DNA from: Endothia cerciana
Lineage: Eukaryota; Ascomycota; Sordariomycetes; Diaporthales; Cryphonectriaceae
Direction: 5' to 3'
NCBI GenBank assembly: GCA_026119935.1
Contig: JALRMH010000012.1
Coordinates: 186,001 to 250,000 of the forward strand
Length of the DNA stretch: 64,000 nt
Position numbers and translations under genes: made by a program. The notes beneath the pieces were generated by a model. That model was not told the DNA's origin and made no database searches. It was given only the letters and a program-made list of their open reading frames with translations. Positions 1-9,372 of this stretch are shown here, in pieces. Position 1 is the stretch's first letter; every line of letters starts with the position of its first letter.

Positions 1-1531
1 CCACGCACTGCCTGGAGGCGAAAGGAGACAGTGTTGTGTAGGATGACCGAGGTGGGGCGTGGGTGGGAGAATGTGCATGCAGCAGACTGAAATTCTGGTG
101 GTGCGCGTTCTTGGAGGAGGTGTTGCTCCGCAATACTGGGTGCTGGGCCCAAGTTTCCAAGAATTGGCGTCCAAGGTCAACAACGCAGAGAAGGGGGACA
201 ACTGCTGGTCCTTGGTGAGGGTTGAAGCTGTTGCAGGCTCTATTCGCTAAGTATTGGATTGGGGCACTGATTATCTGGAGGTAAGGCGGAGGACCAAGGC
301 GGCTGTAGAATGGGAAGAGGAGGAGGAGGAGGAGGAGGATATTCACAGCTATATCGCTCCAGATTTGCCGGCCGAGAATGAGTTGAGTTTGCTCAACCAA
401 ACTAGCGCGCCTCGCTTGAGTCTTGATATTAGGGATCCTACTCAAGGTGCACCCTCCCTCTTGGACCGCTCTAACTTCCTTACAAAGGGGCCCCATATAT
501 CATGCCCACTGCAGGAGGACCAGTCGCATGTCTGCTGGCGCCAAAAGCCGGGAGCCCATCTTGTCACCAGGTGGACGCTTTGGCTCTGGTGGTACTGTTG
601 CCGGACCATACACAATTATGGTGAGCTTGTAGCCAAGTCAAGTAATGGATTGAGGTTCCTGCCCCTTCAACTGTGGTGACAGTGACAAGAGGATGTCGAA
701 CGGATGGGGTGGTGCATATATATATATGGTACCTCTACTGTCTATATGGGAGGGATCAAGTGCACTGGTAGTGTAGACCAGCGGTGATAATGACGGTAGC
801 GATCAAAACGCGTGGAATAGGAGGATGAATGGGACCAAGGACGGTGGGGGAGAACAGAATGTCGATTGACACTGACGGGATATAGGAATCGGCTACCTAG
901 GTATGATGCAAAATCAGTTGGCATGGGAGAGACCAGCAAGAGGAACTTGAAAAAGAGGATTGTAATGATGCAAGAGAACTTTAGAAATTATCAAGGAGAG
1001 AACTCAGGGTTGATATAGGTGAGAAAGGCTAAAGGTAGCAAGACACAAAGATTGCTGTTATAACAATATATGCAGGTGCCAATTTTTTAGCAAACGGCTG
1101 TCTGATTGTGCATCAACAATGTGTGCAGCTCTTGGGCCTCATAGTACGTGAGGCAAATGAGCGGCTTTGGGCTGCCCCTCGTGAGCAGCTCATGGTGCAT
1201 TTATCCTGGAACACTGATTGGCTCGCGCAAGTTCCTACAATCATGCAGTTCGCATAGCACAGGGGGGGGGGGAGACGGGACTGTCGGTAGTATGTGAACT
1301 TTATACTGTATGCCCCCAATATCCTACGCCTCGCTGTTTGATTGTCATGACCTGTAATGCCTCTTTCATACCCCTGTGGATGGATGTACTCAAATATGCT
1401 TCCCATCTGCCCGAACACGTTCGTGAGATGGCTCGGTCGCTCACAAATATCATCTCTATGCCCACGAACTTGCACCACCCTCTCGAATTCTCAGGCCCGT
1501 CTCAGGTCACCGCCGACCAATGCCACCTCAA
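1..1531. other. Intergenic region at left edge, no gene seen
   Basis: No reading frame here resembles a known protein. It holds a short GAG/AGG run around 315-340, a TA-rich stretch near 714-727 and a run of G around 1261-1271. It would contain the 3' flank of the arrestin gene that ends at 1532. Confidence 0.6.
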
Positions 1532-4000
1532 TTACCGCTGATAGGCGGGTAACGGCTCCGGCGGCGGGACCGGATCCCGCGCGGACGAATCGGCAGCATC
1601 GTTGTACGAGAACTGCAGGCCATACTCGTCCTCCTCCGTGAGTGTCGGGGCGGACGGCTCGGCCGCGTCGCCGACGGCCGGGGGTGGCGGCGCGCTGGGC
1701 CCGGCAGCAGTCGTGCTGCCCCCCAGCCCCGCATCGTAGTCCTCAGGGAACTCAGGCGGTGCGCTTGCCTCGGCCAGCAGCCTCTGCCTCTCCAGCTCCT
1801 GCTTGTCATCCGCGGAGGTCGCGCCCGGAACGGAAGGGTCTGCTGCGAGGTCGTCTAGTGTGGGCACGGACGGCCCAGGAGCGTCGCCGTGGAGTGGCGG
1901 CGGCGGAGGTGCGGCCAAGGTGGACGGCCCAGCGCCGTCGGCATCGACTGGAAGAGCAGGGCCGGCGATCGGTGTGGATGGCTGCTGCGGTTGGCTGGGG
2001 AGAAGCCTCTGCTCTGCCCTGCGTATCCTCTCCTTTTCTGAGAGGGCACTTTCGTCTGGTAGTTCTGGAGGGGGTATATAGTGCGGTGCGGACGGCTGTG
2101 GTGGTTCCCGGTTCCCGCCGTTCCAAAAAGGGTACTGCGTAACGGGCTCTGCCGGGAATGGCGTGTAGTCGTATTGATATGCGTCCTCGGCGCCAAGTCC
2201 TTCGTCTTCCTGTCCTCCAGGCCACTGTCCGTTCTCGCCGTAGGCCGCGCCATCGTAATAGTTCGTATGTACTGATGGTGCTGGGGCTACCGTCTTGCCT
2301 CGCCTGTTGCTGTCTGTTGTTCCCACGATGACCTCAAAAGAGTCGAAGATCACCCCTTTCTCGCGCTTGACCGTGTCCGTGTTGATCAAGCTACCATCGA
2401 AGGATGTGACACCCGCGGTCAGGTCTCTTGTTGATGCCAAGACCCCACCCCCGGCTCCGACCCTTGTATTTTGTCCGATTTGTATCACGTTCGCCAACTT
2501 GCCGCCCAGGTCCACGATCACCTCTAACCGGTATTTGAAGCTGATCATCTCCCCCGGGACTCCTCTGATCGAGGGGAAGGCATTTTCGGGCACTCGAACG
2601 GACGTCGTGATGCTTGTGGTGAAAGTCCCCGGATCGATGATCAACGGGCTGAACGATTGAGACAGGTCCTTCCGAAAGACGCTGCACGATCCAGCTGATG
2701 TCAACGAAAGACCACCCAGCCCGGTCTTTGACTTCGGGTAGTACTCCTCCTTTTCCAGCCTGCGCATCTCCTCTTTTGACAGGTTCTTGAAGAGCGACAC
2801 AGGAGGCGCCGAGTCCACTCGCCCTTGCCGATATAAGGTGACAATGACACCGTTCATGCTCCTGATCGGCTTCGTATGCTGAATGTTCACCCTGATGGGA
2901 AGGGTATCGCCCGGCAAGCAGCCCCCCTTCATCAACTCGATTGTCGCCACAATCGTCTTCTCTCCGGACGGGGTCTTCCTGCCTCCGCTCGCCTGAACTG
3001 TCCCCATGCTCCCGACCTGGTTCAATTCTGCTCCCCTGGAACTGGTGCTCACGACGCTGTCTCCACTGACCTCACTCCTCAAGTCGCTGTGCACCGGACT
3101 CCTGGGGTTCTGCTGGGCATCCTGGCTGGCCTCCTCCGTCGTATTGGACCCGTCTGTCGATGTCTCTATTACGCGCGTGGAGTCGAGATCTGAAGAAGCC
3201 TCGCCTGGGTTATTCTCGTGCGCGGGATTCTGTCTTTCGGAAACCAGAGAAGCGGGTGACTTCCTCTTCTTGGACTTTTTGGATATGGGCTCGAGGTAGA
3301 TAGTTCGCGGCCGAGGGGCCGGGAGGTAGCCGACGTCAACTTGTTCCACCAGATCAATCTTCCGCTCACAGCTTGTCGTCGGGGCTATCGGGGTAGGCCT
3401 GGTGAGGATCGCGGTGATGTTGTACGCTATTGTCCCTCGCTCGAACTGCGTTGTATCAGTCAGTCGTGGACGGGCGCGGCATTTGTACAGAATCGGGGAT
3501 ACGTCACGAGGCGAGGAGCATTGCTGGCCTACCTCTATGCTACTGGGAAGCCCGCCCTCCGGAAACATCAGTTCGAACTCGAACTCGTACTTCCCAGCTT
3601 CTAGTTTTCCGTCTGCGCAGAGGACCTGTTCGTCCTGGAAGAGGGAGGCATAGCCGTTGCCGAGGAATCTGAACTGAGACACGCCGTCCGAGGCGATATC
3701 GGCATTGCTGGCGGGCTCGTTGGCAGCATTTGCATTCTTGTAGACACGGACGGAGCCGCGCAGCGCGACCGTGAGGTGGGTGACCCTGATGGGTTTCATG
3801 ACTGCCAGAATGACAGCCCCCCTGACAGCGTCGCCCGCATTGTATTTGCGATGGGGCTCGGCAGGGCGGATGTAAAACTCGACGACATTTCGTGTGTTTC
3901 TCGACCGGATAGGGAGGGCGAACCGAGAGAAGAATGATCGAGAGGATGGTTGGTCTTCGAGAGCGGTCGAGGGGTCATTGTCGCTAGAGAGGGCGACCAT
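1532..4000 (-). CDS. palF: PalF/RIM8 arrestin-like protein of the ambient-pH signalling pathway
   Basis: Single-exon gene for an 822-residue arrestin-related adaptor. In the fungal Pal/Rim pathway PalF (yeast Rim8) binds the cytoplasmic tail of the plasma-membrane sensor PalH and recruits ESCRT, leading to proteolytic activation of the transcription factor PacC. Seen here: an arrestin-N fold begins near residue 40 (FYIRPAEPHRKYNAGD, then VTHLTVALRGSVRVYK) and arrestin-C at roughly 345-530 (TIELMKGGCLPGDTLPI). A basic, low-complexity linker (KKSKKRKSP) lies between them, and a long proline-rich tail follows. The tail has three PSAP motifs (near 636, 768 and 782) and ends with LPAY (817-820), an LPxY type ubiquitin-ligase docking motif. 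The frame stays open to 4291, but the only upstream start there is TTG; the ATG at 4000 sits just before the conserved part and is preferred. A short 5' coding exon is not excluded. Confidence 0.88.
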   Translation of the reverse strand: MVALSSDNDPSTALEDQPSSRSFFSRFALPIRSRNTRNVVEFYIRPAEPHRKYNAGDAVRGAVILAVMKPIRVTHLTVALRGSVRVYKNANAANEPASNADIASDGVSQFRFLGNGYASLFQDEQVLCADGKLEAGKYEFEFELMFPEGGLPSSIEVGQQCSSPRDVSPILYKCRARPRLTDTTQFERGTIAYNITAILTRPTPIAPTTSCERKIDLVEQVDVGYLPAPRPRTIYLEPISKKSKKRKSPASLVSERQNPAHENNPGEASSDLDSTRVIETSTDGSNTTEEASQDAQQNPRSPVHSDLRSEVSGDSVVSTSSRGAELNQVGSMGTVQASGGRKTPSGEKTIVATIELMKGGCLPGDTLPIRVNIQHTKPIRSMNGVIVTLYRQGRVDSAPPVSLFKNLSKEEMRRLEKEEYYPKSKTGLGGLSLTSAGSCSVFRKDLSQSFSPLIIDPGTFTTSITTSVRVPENAFPSIRGVPGEMISFKYRLEVIVDLGGKLANVIQIGQNTRVGAGGGVLASTRDLTAGVTSFDGSLINTDTVKREKGVIFDSFEVIVGTTDSNRRGKTVAPAPSVHTNYYDGAAYGENGQWPGGQEDEGLGAEDAYQYDYTPFPAEPVTQYPFWNGGNREPPQPSAPHYIPPPELPDESALSEKERIRRAEQRLLPSQPQQPSTPIAGPALPVDADGAGPSTLAAPPPPPLHGDAPGPSVPTLDDLAADPSVPGATSADDKQELERQRLLAEASAPPEFPEDYDAGLGGSTTAAGPSAPPPPAVGDAAEPSAPTLTEEDEYGLQFSYNDAADSSARDPVPPPEPLPAYQR

Positions 4001-4267
4001 CTGGCCAGCGATGTTGCACACGGGGGGGCCTCGCAACGAGTCGGCCTCGTCGTCCCCGTGCCGTGCTATCTGAATGCGCCTGGTGGCTCCCAGGCGGCCT
4101 GGGTGGTCTTGGGAACCGGCCTGGGCGTTATCGACGGTGTTCTCGTGCCGAGTTCCGAACCCCTCGAAGGCGTGGGAAGGCTGCCGGCTATGGCGGCTGC
4201 CCGGGGCAGACTGTGAGAACGCCCCAAGGGCAGGATGGGCGTCACTCTGCCCGTGTCCCCGCAGACT

Positions 4268-4572
4268 CTTGGCCGCGCGCTCAGCCACCAAGGGACACGA
4301 CGACGCCTGCGCCAGGAGCCAGCCAGGTGAGGAGACTCCAGGTTGGGGCGCACCGCCAGATCGGGGTCACCAAGGCCAAGAACAGCCCGCGGGGCCGATC
4401 ACTTCCCTGACACCTCGGACTCGGGGGGCGCGCTGGGCGAGGGAGAGGGCCGTCAGGAGGGATCTCTAGCCCTGACGAGGATGTCTGGCAGTCCGTAGTC
4501 GGGAGTTGGACGGTCGCGGCGGTTGCATGTGCCAAGGAAGGGACAAGATGGGAGACGGCTTGGCTTGCCAAG
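4268..4572. promoter_or_regulatory. Cluster of PacC/Rim101-type GCCARG hexamers upstream of palF
   Basis: Seven matches to the PacC core 5'-GCCARG-3' on either strand lie within 305 bp upstream of the palF ATG: 4268-4273 (reverse), 4311-4316, 4322-4327, 4375-4380, 4531-4536, 4559-4564 (reverse) and 4567-4572. The last two form an inverted pair. In Saccharomyces and Candida RIM8 is repressed by Rim101, so feedback control here would be consistent with known biology. Binding itself is inference; the region is GC-rich, which raises the chance rate. Confidence 0.4.
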
Positions 4573-5614
4573 AGAAGGGATTCATAAAGACGGGAAGAAG
4601 CGTCGCGGGTCAAGGCGGCAAGCAGGGAAAGAATGAATGAATGAATCAGGAGCCGCGGCGTATGGTGATGAAACGCGCGGGTCGCCTCTTGGAAGTAGCT
4701 GCAGGTGAGATGGGGATAGGTCGATCGATCGTACACGGTATGGGTTTGGGCTGTGGAAGGGGGAGAGGCAGGAAGGGGTCGAAACTGGAGTGGTGAGAAT
4801 GAAACACGCAGCCTTTGCGAGGAGGGATTAGGGATGCTGTACGGGCCCAGCCATGGGGAAAGGTAGAGGAGAAGACGACGGCCTGACCAGAGACACTAGA
4901 GCTGCTGTAGATATGATCTGGGCTAGGACGACGTCGAGAACCCAAAGGTACGAAGACAAGACCTGGGGCCGTTGAGACTTTCCGGCAAGTCGGAACCCAA
5001 ACACAGTGCACTACATAGTATGTGGACAAGTGGGAGAGGGTTGACGCTACCACGGCTGCTGGGAGAGGGGCCGGCCTTCCCCAGGACGATGACAGCAACG
5101 GGCAGGGTACGTACCCGAGGTGGGGAGAGCCCTGTGTTCTCTGCCCTGCGTTGAGGTCTCTTTACCACCAAGTCTATTCCTCTCGCCAGGGGTTCAACGA
5201 CACCATTCTTCAAGGCCACTGCGTAAGTAGCCCCCCCCCCCCTCCTCCTCTCCCAGATCAATGTTGAATGAAGGGCCTCCCCCGGCCTTGCAGCTCCGCC
5301 AGCTACGGTTTGTAGCTTCTGGTCCAACCAACTATAGACTATGCACGCTTGCTTCGGACAGGCCGGGACCTCCCTGCTGATACCTTCATCTTCTTTTCCT
5401 CCCCTTTCTCCCCTTCTTTTTTCATTATTTTGATCTTTTTCTAGAGTGAGACTTGCGCCTACCGGAACTTGAGGGCAGACGTAACATCCACCTGTCCCCA
5501 GCTCTTGCAGATTGTACTGTAGAACTTCAGACGGGGGCTACTGTCACGGACTTCTCATTCTGGAAATTCTTGACGAGGTTCCTACCATTCTCCTCACCTG
5601 ATTACGCGTCTGCT

Positions 5615-5665
5615 CAAACACCGAGAATAACCAAACACCGAGAATAAGCAAACACCGAACACAGG
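5615..5665. repeat. Three tandem copies of a 17-bp unit
   Basis: The unit CAAACACCGAGAATAAC occurs at 5615-5631, again with one change at 5632-5648, and a third diverged copy starts at 5649. It is a short local tandem duplication in intergenic DNA; no function is apparent. Confidence 0.8.
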
Positions 5666-6597
5666 CATGACAACAGAGGCTGCGACCATCTGAACCTTCA
5701 ACCCTCCTTCCCGGAATATCAAGGGGGGGAAGCTAGAAGCGGATGAAGGGAGCCGTGTCGCCAGGCTATCGAGTCGAGACCCGACTTCTGGAGGATATTA
5801 GATATCGACGAGCCCTCCGGCCACGGATGTGGCAGCCTTGGGCGGAATATCAGGCCGTCCCGTGTTCCGTCCAGTCGACGTCAACTTGCTGTAGGATGAA
5901 CGCTCTTGTGCCGGCCTGCCCCAGCTCGAGGAGGATGCCGCTCAACATTGCCGCCGACGAAATCAGAGAAGGAAACCTTATCAAACGAAGTCGCCCAGGG
6001 ATGCCGAGTGGAGACCCGGCTGAGTTTATCCGTGTGGATGTCACGGTTTCCGCTGGTGCGGAGGGCAACTAGCTCTGGTCAGATGTGGCACGCGACATTA
6101 CGGGCCGCCGCCCGCCGTGTGCGCTCCTCCTGACAGCATCGCCCGAACTCAGAACCAATGTTTCGTGGTCTAGCGTTGCAAGACGACTACTCCGTACCAG
6201 GCCAGCTACATACCGGTACTGCAAAAGCGTCGGCTGGAGACAGGGAGGTGCGGCATCTATCTCCCGCTCGGTGAGCCTGACGAGCTCGCCCTCCCTTCAC
6301 CTATACTAGCATCAAATATCACGAAGTGGGACTCCCAAGCAGGCGACCGGTCACAAACCGCCTAGCCGTGCCCATGGCGATGGACCCCTGGCCGCTAGCC
6401 TCGCCCAAGCAGATCCCCATCTCCATAGGGCTGGCCCTTTAACGGTGCGGCCTTGGCAAGTTGCTATTTCCGTGACCCGCCGCGTGTGCCGATGCTGGCG
6501 CCTGCGCGCTTGCGAAGCTTGGCTGATATTAAGGTGTGCTGGTCTCAAACCTTCATCAGGTCGGCTACCATAGGCGGTATTTGCTGATGACCCAGCT

Positions 6598-6598
<1 letters not shown>

Positions 6599-6652
<54 letters not shown>
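6599..6652. repeat. (CA)n(GA)n compound microsatellite
   Basis: An uninterrupted CA tract of about 40 nt runs directly into a GA tract of about 14 nt. Open frames through it encode HTHTHT or VCVCVC runs and are artefacts of the repeat. Confidence 0.95.
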
Positions 6653-7458
6653 TGCAGTCGAACGCGGCCACCCACCGGGAGCTCCCTGCGCGGCCATGAA
6701 CGGCTCCACCGGATCTGCGTGGTTCACATCGGCTGATGTTTGACATTCGTATCAGCGATCCGTCCGGCTGCTAACACATGTTTCTGAGGTAGCAAGCCGC
6801 AGGCATGTGTCATTACCACGGATTCTCAACCTCGACCTCTTCGTGGCCGAATCTTCTGACTGCCAGGGCTCGCCGGGGCTGGCTATCAACGGATGACGGA
6901 TCTGCAGGTGGACCCGGGGAAGCCCACCGTGGGCGCTGCGGCTGTCGTCCCCCGCGATGAAATCATGCAAGGCTATGACTGGAGATTAACCGCGGGACGC
7001 TGGGCTGTTGGCATGCAGCGGTCCGACCCCTAGCATTGTCATCTCGTTCATGGCTTTACGACGGCGGCGGATGACAATGTGGTTGACGACGACTTGGGCT
7101 TACAACGGACCAGAGCTTCACCGAACGTTCTTTCAAGTCTTTCCTACAGTCACTCAGCCCCGACGTGACTCCCCTGTAGACAAGCAAGATGTCACTGAAA
7201 GAAAAAGGACGGTCACCGTCAGTGGCAGCTCCTGGGACAGACCGCCCTCGCCGCCGCTATCACCTTACGGCTTTCCAACAGCTCGGCCTGTTCTTGCTCA
7301 GACCGTAATGTCTACGACACAGCCCACGAAGCCATACATGTTAACCATTACACCAGCAAGAGAATAGTCACTAACCAACAAGTACACACACTATGCTACC
7401 AACTAGTCCACAAAAGACAGGTACAGCCACAAGGACGTCGACGAAGGAGAAAAGGCCC

Positions 7459-7887
7459 ATGTGTTTTGCCCACTACGAGGTCCACCACTGCCGGCACTGC
7501 CTCATGCAGCTCTTCACGGCGCCCCAACCCGTCTGCTACGAGGCCTGTCTCAGCTCGCGGCTCACTAGCGACGGCTGCATCGGGAGCTGCGCCCAGCAGG
7601 GTCTCCAGCGCCACGAGACCAGGGTGTACGACGGCTGCTGCGTCGACTGCAACCCGAGACACTATACCGTGAGAGGACGGATGCGTGCTGCGGACCCAGG
7701 GCGGGCGATGGTGTCGTCGTTCTGGGGTAGTGATGATGATGTTGATGAGGGGCTGAGTGAGGTGAGTAGCAGGGAGAGGAGGAGGGGGAAGCTGCAACGT
7801 TGGATGGAGGAGACGAGGGCCAAGGTGGAAAAGAGCAAGAAGAACAAGAAGAACAAGAAGAGTAGGGGGATGTGTATCATGTGCTGA
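7459..7887 (+). CDS. Small cysteine-rich protein with polybasic stretch and C-terminal CaaX box
   Basis: Encodes 142 residues. The ATG at 7459 is chosen over the in-frame ATG at 7393 because the protein then begins MCFAHYEVHHCRHC, like many small fungal zinc-binding-like proteins, and the upstream 22 residues look like untranslated sequence. The first 75 residues hold four CxxC pairs (CRHC, CYEAC, CIGSC, CVDC) and several histidines, suggesting a metal-binding fold. An acidic segment (DDDVDEG) and a charged helix (RWMEETRAKVEKSK) follow. The tail is lysine-rich, KKNKKNKKSRGM, and the last four residues are CIMC. This matches a CaaX prenylation signal behind a polybasic stretch, the arrangement that anchors some small GTPases to membranes. 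I do not recognise the family. Membrane attachment and zinc binding are inferences. Confidence 0.68.
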   Translation: MCFAHYEVHHCRHCLMQLFTAPQPVCYEACLSSRLTSDGCIGSCAQQGLQRHETRVYDGCCVDCNPRHYTVRGRMRAADPGRAMVSSFWGSDDDVDEGLSEVSSRERRRGKLQRWMEETRAKVEKSKKNKKNKKSRGMCIMC

Positions 7888-8085
7888 TGCAGCGGGGAGG
7901 GGTCTTGGTCGCAGCACTGGATTTGGTAAGTCAGCGAGCGGCATATGAGGACCGAGTATCCATCATCCGCTCCTGGGAACCATCCGTGGGGTAGGAAGGG
8001 GGGAAGGGCCCATCACCGCGGACTGCAATGCGCCTGAACGAGTTGTCTGCTTAGGCTGGTGACGATAATCGCCACCATAGCAGCA

Positions 8086-8130
<45 letters not shown>

Positions 8131-9372
8131 ACCGTGGGCCGGATGGTCGGGATCAAGAGGAACACTGCAAAACTCACCACGGGGTCTACAGGAAAAGGTA
8201 AGGAAAGCCACCCGTCGAACCGCCCGCGACGAGGCGGGACGGGTGGAGGGGGGGGGGGGGGCGTGGGTTTCCACGGATGCACTGCATGGGACGGGTGCAT
8301 GAGAAACACGAGGATAGGTACGTATGCGGCGGGACGCGGCACCGAACCAAGCCTCGACCCCACCACGGGTCCGCGTCGTCATACAACGGCACGACGGCCT
8401 CTCTCCCTCACGGGGTGGTGGCGGCGGCTGTGTAATACTGGCTCACCGCCCGCGGCGCACAGTCGGTGGGCTGCCGTCAGCCCGGTGGATTTGGATGGAG
8501 CGCGGGCAGGTTGTGCACATAACTCTTGCTTCTGTTCTCGGCGGCCATCATCATGGGTGTAGTAGAGCGCACCGCGGGAGGACAGTCCTGCCCCCCCCTC
8601 ATGCCATGATCATGACTTATGCTTTGCTCTCTTGTAGGTGAATGTCGACCAGACAGGTCACAGCCAGGATAGAAAGTTTCCAGCTCACTCGCCGATTTTG
8701 CTCGTCCATCGCTATCTATCTGCTTCAAGACCACCACACCACCCCTCCTTGGCTCACGTGCCGTTAGCCAACCCGTGATATGCCACTATGTATTACAATA
8801 TTTTTTACTATTGCGTGTCATGTCTGGCGTATGCTTCCACCATGCTGCTCGCTTTTTTTTCGTACCATATGCTTTGAGATATGCGCCCCTCCCTGCTGGT
8901 CACCTCTTTTTCTCTTTTTCTCCTCCTTTTTTTTCTTTCCTTTGTTGTATACCCTGAAGTCCGATGCCCATCCGTCCAGTAGTCCAACCCACCCGGCCCA
9001 AGCCAACCCGAGACCCTGGTCATGCCACGCTGTTGATGAATGCCGTGTTTCTCTTTTGCAAGAATTAAGGAAATAGTGTAGCCAATTGTGCGGCTCAGAT
9101 CCAAACCCGAACGCCAGCAGCGAGCGGAATGTTGTTGAATGGTCCAATGTGCCCGTGCGCGACGCTCACGTGGCCCGTCGCGTCGCCTCCCGCATTCCTC
9201 GCCAGTTGAGCTTGCCATCGCTGAAGCTCCTCACGTGCAGAGGACGCCCGCGGCGCCCCTTCTTTCCCACGCTGTCAACCTCCCCCTCCCCACCTCCCTC
9301 GGTTTCCTTCTGCTCTAGGCGACCAGGATCGAATTCGGCCACGCCATCCTCAGAAAGACTTTCCAGGCCCCC
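7888..9372. other. Intergenic region with AGCC microsatellite and G run
   Basis: Between the 3' ends of two convergent genes. It contains the AGCC tandem at 8086, a G run near 8247-8262 and a pyrimidine-rich tract at 8905-8945. No credible coding sequence was found; the open frames are repeat-derived (AGWLAGWL, QPASQPAS). Confidence 0.5.
8086..8130. repeat. (AGCC)n tetranucleotide tandem, about 11 units
   Basis: A perfect 4-bp tandem of about 45 nt in intergenic DNA. No function is apparent. Confidence 0.95.

Larger units (their letters stand above)
4573..7458. other. Long intergenic region, no gene recognised
   Basis: It holds the rest of the palF upstream region, a GAAT repeat near 4630-4647, pyrimidine-rich tracts at 5216-5256 and 5390-5440, the 17-bp tandem repeat at 5615 and the CA/GA microsatellite at 6599. 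Short open frames are low-complexity or show no family resemblance. Confidence 0.5.

Noticed and set aside
4001..4291. 97-residue N-terminal extension of PalF
   Set aside because: The extension starts only at TTG, and the family-like sequence begins shortly after the ATG at 4000. A separate 5' exon cannot be excluded but is not supported.
8086..8130. AGCC tandem considered as a CRISPR-like or satellite array
   Set aside because: The 4-bp unit has no spacers; it is an ordinary microsatellite in a eukaryotic genome.
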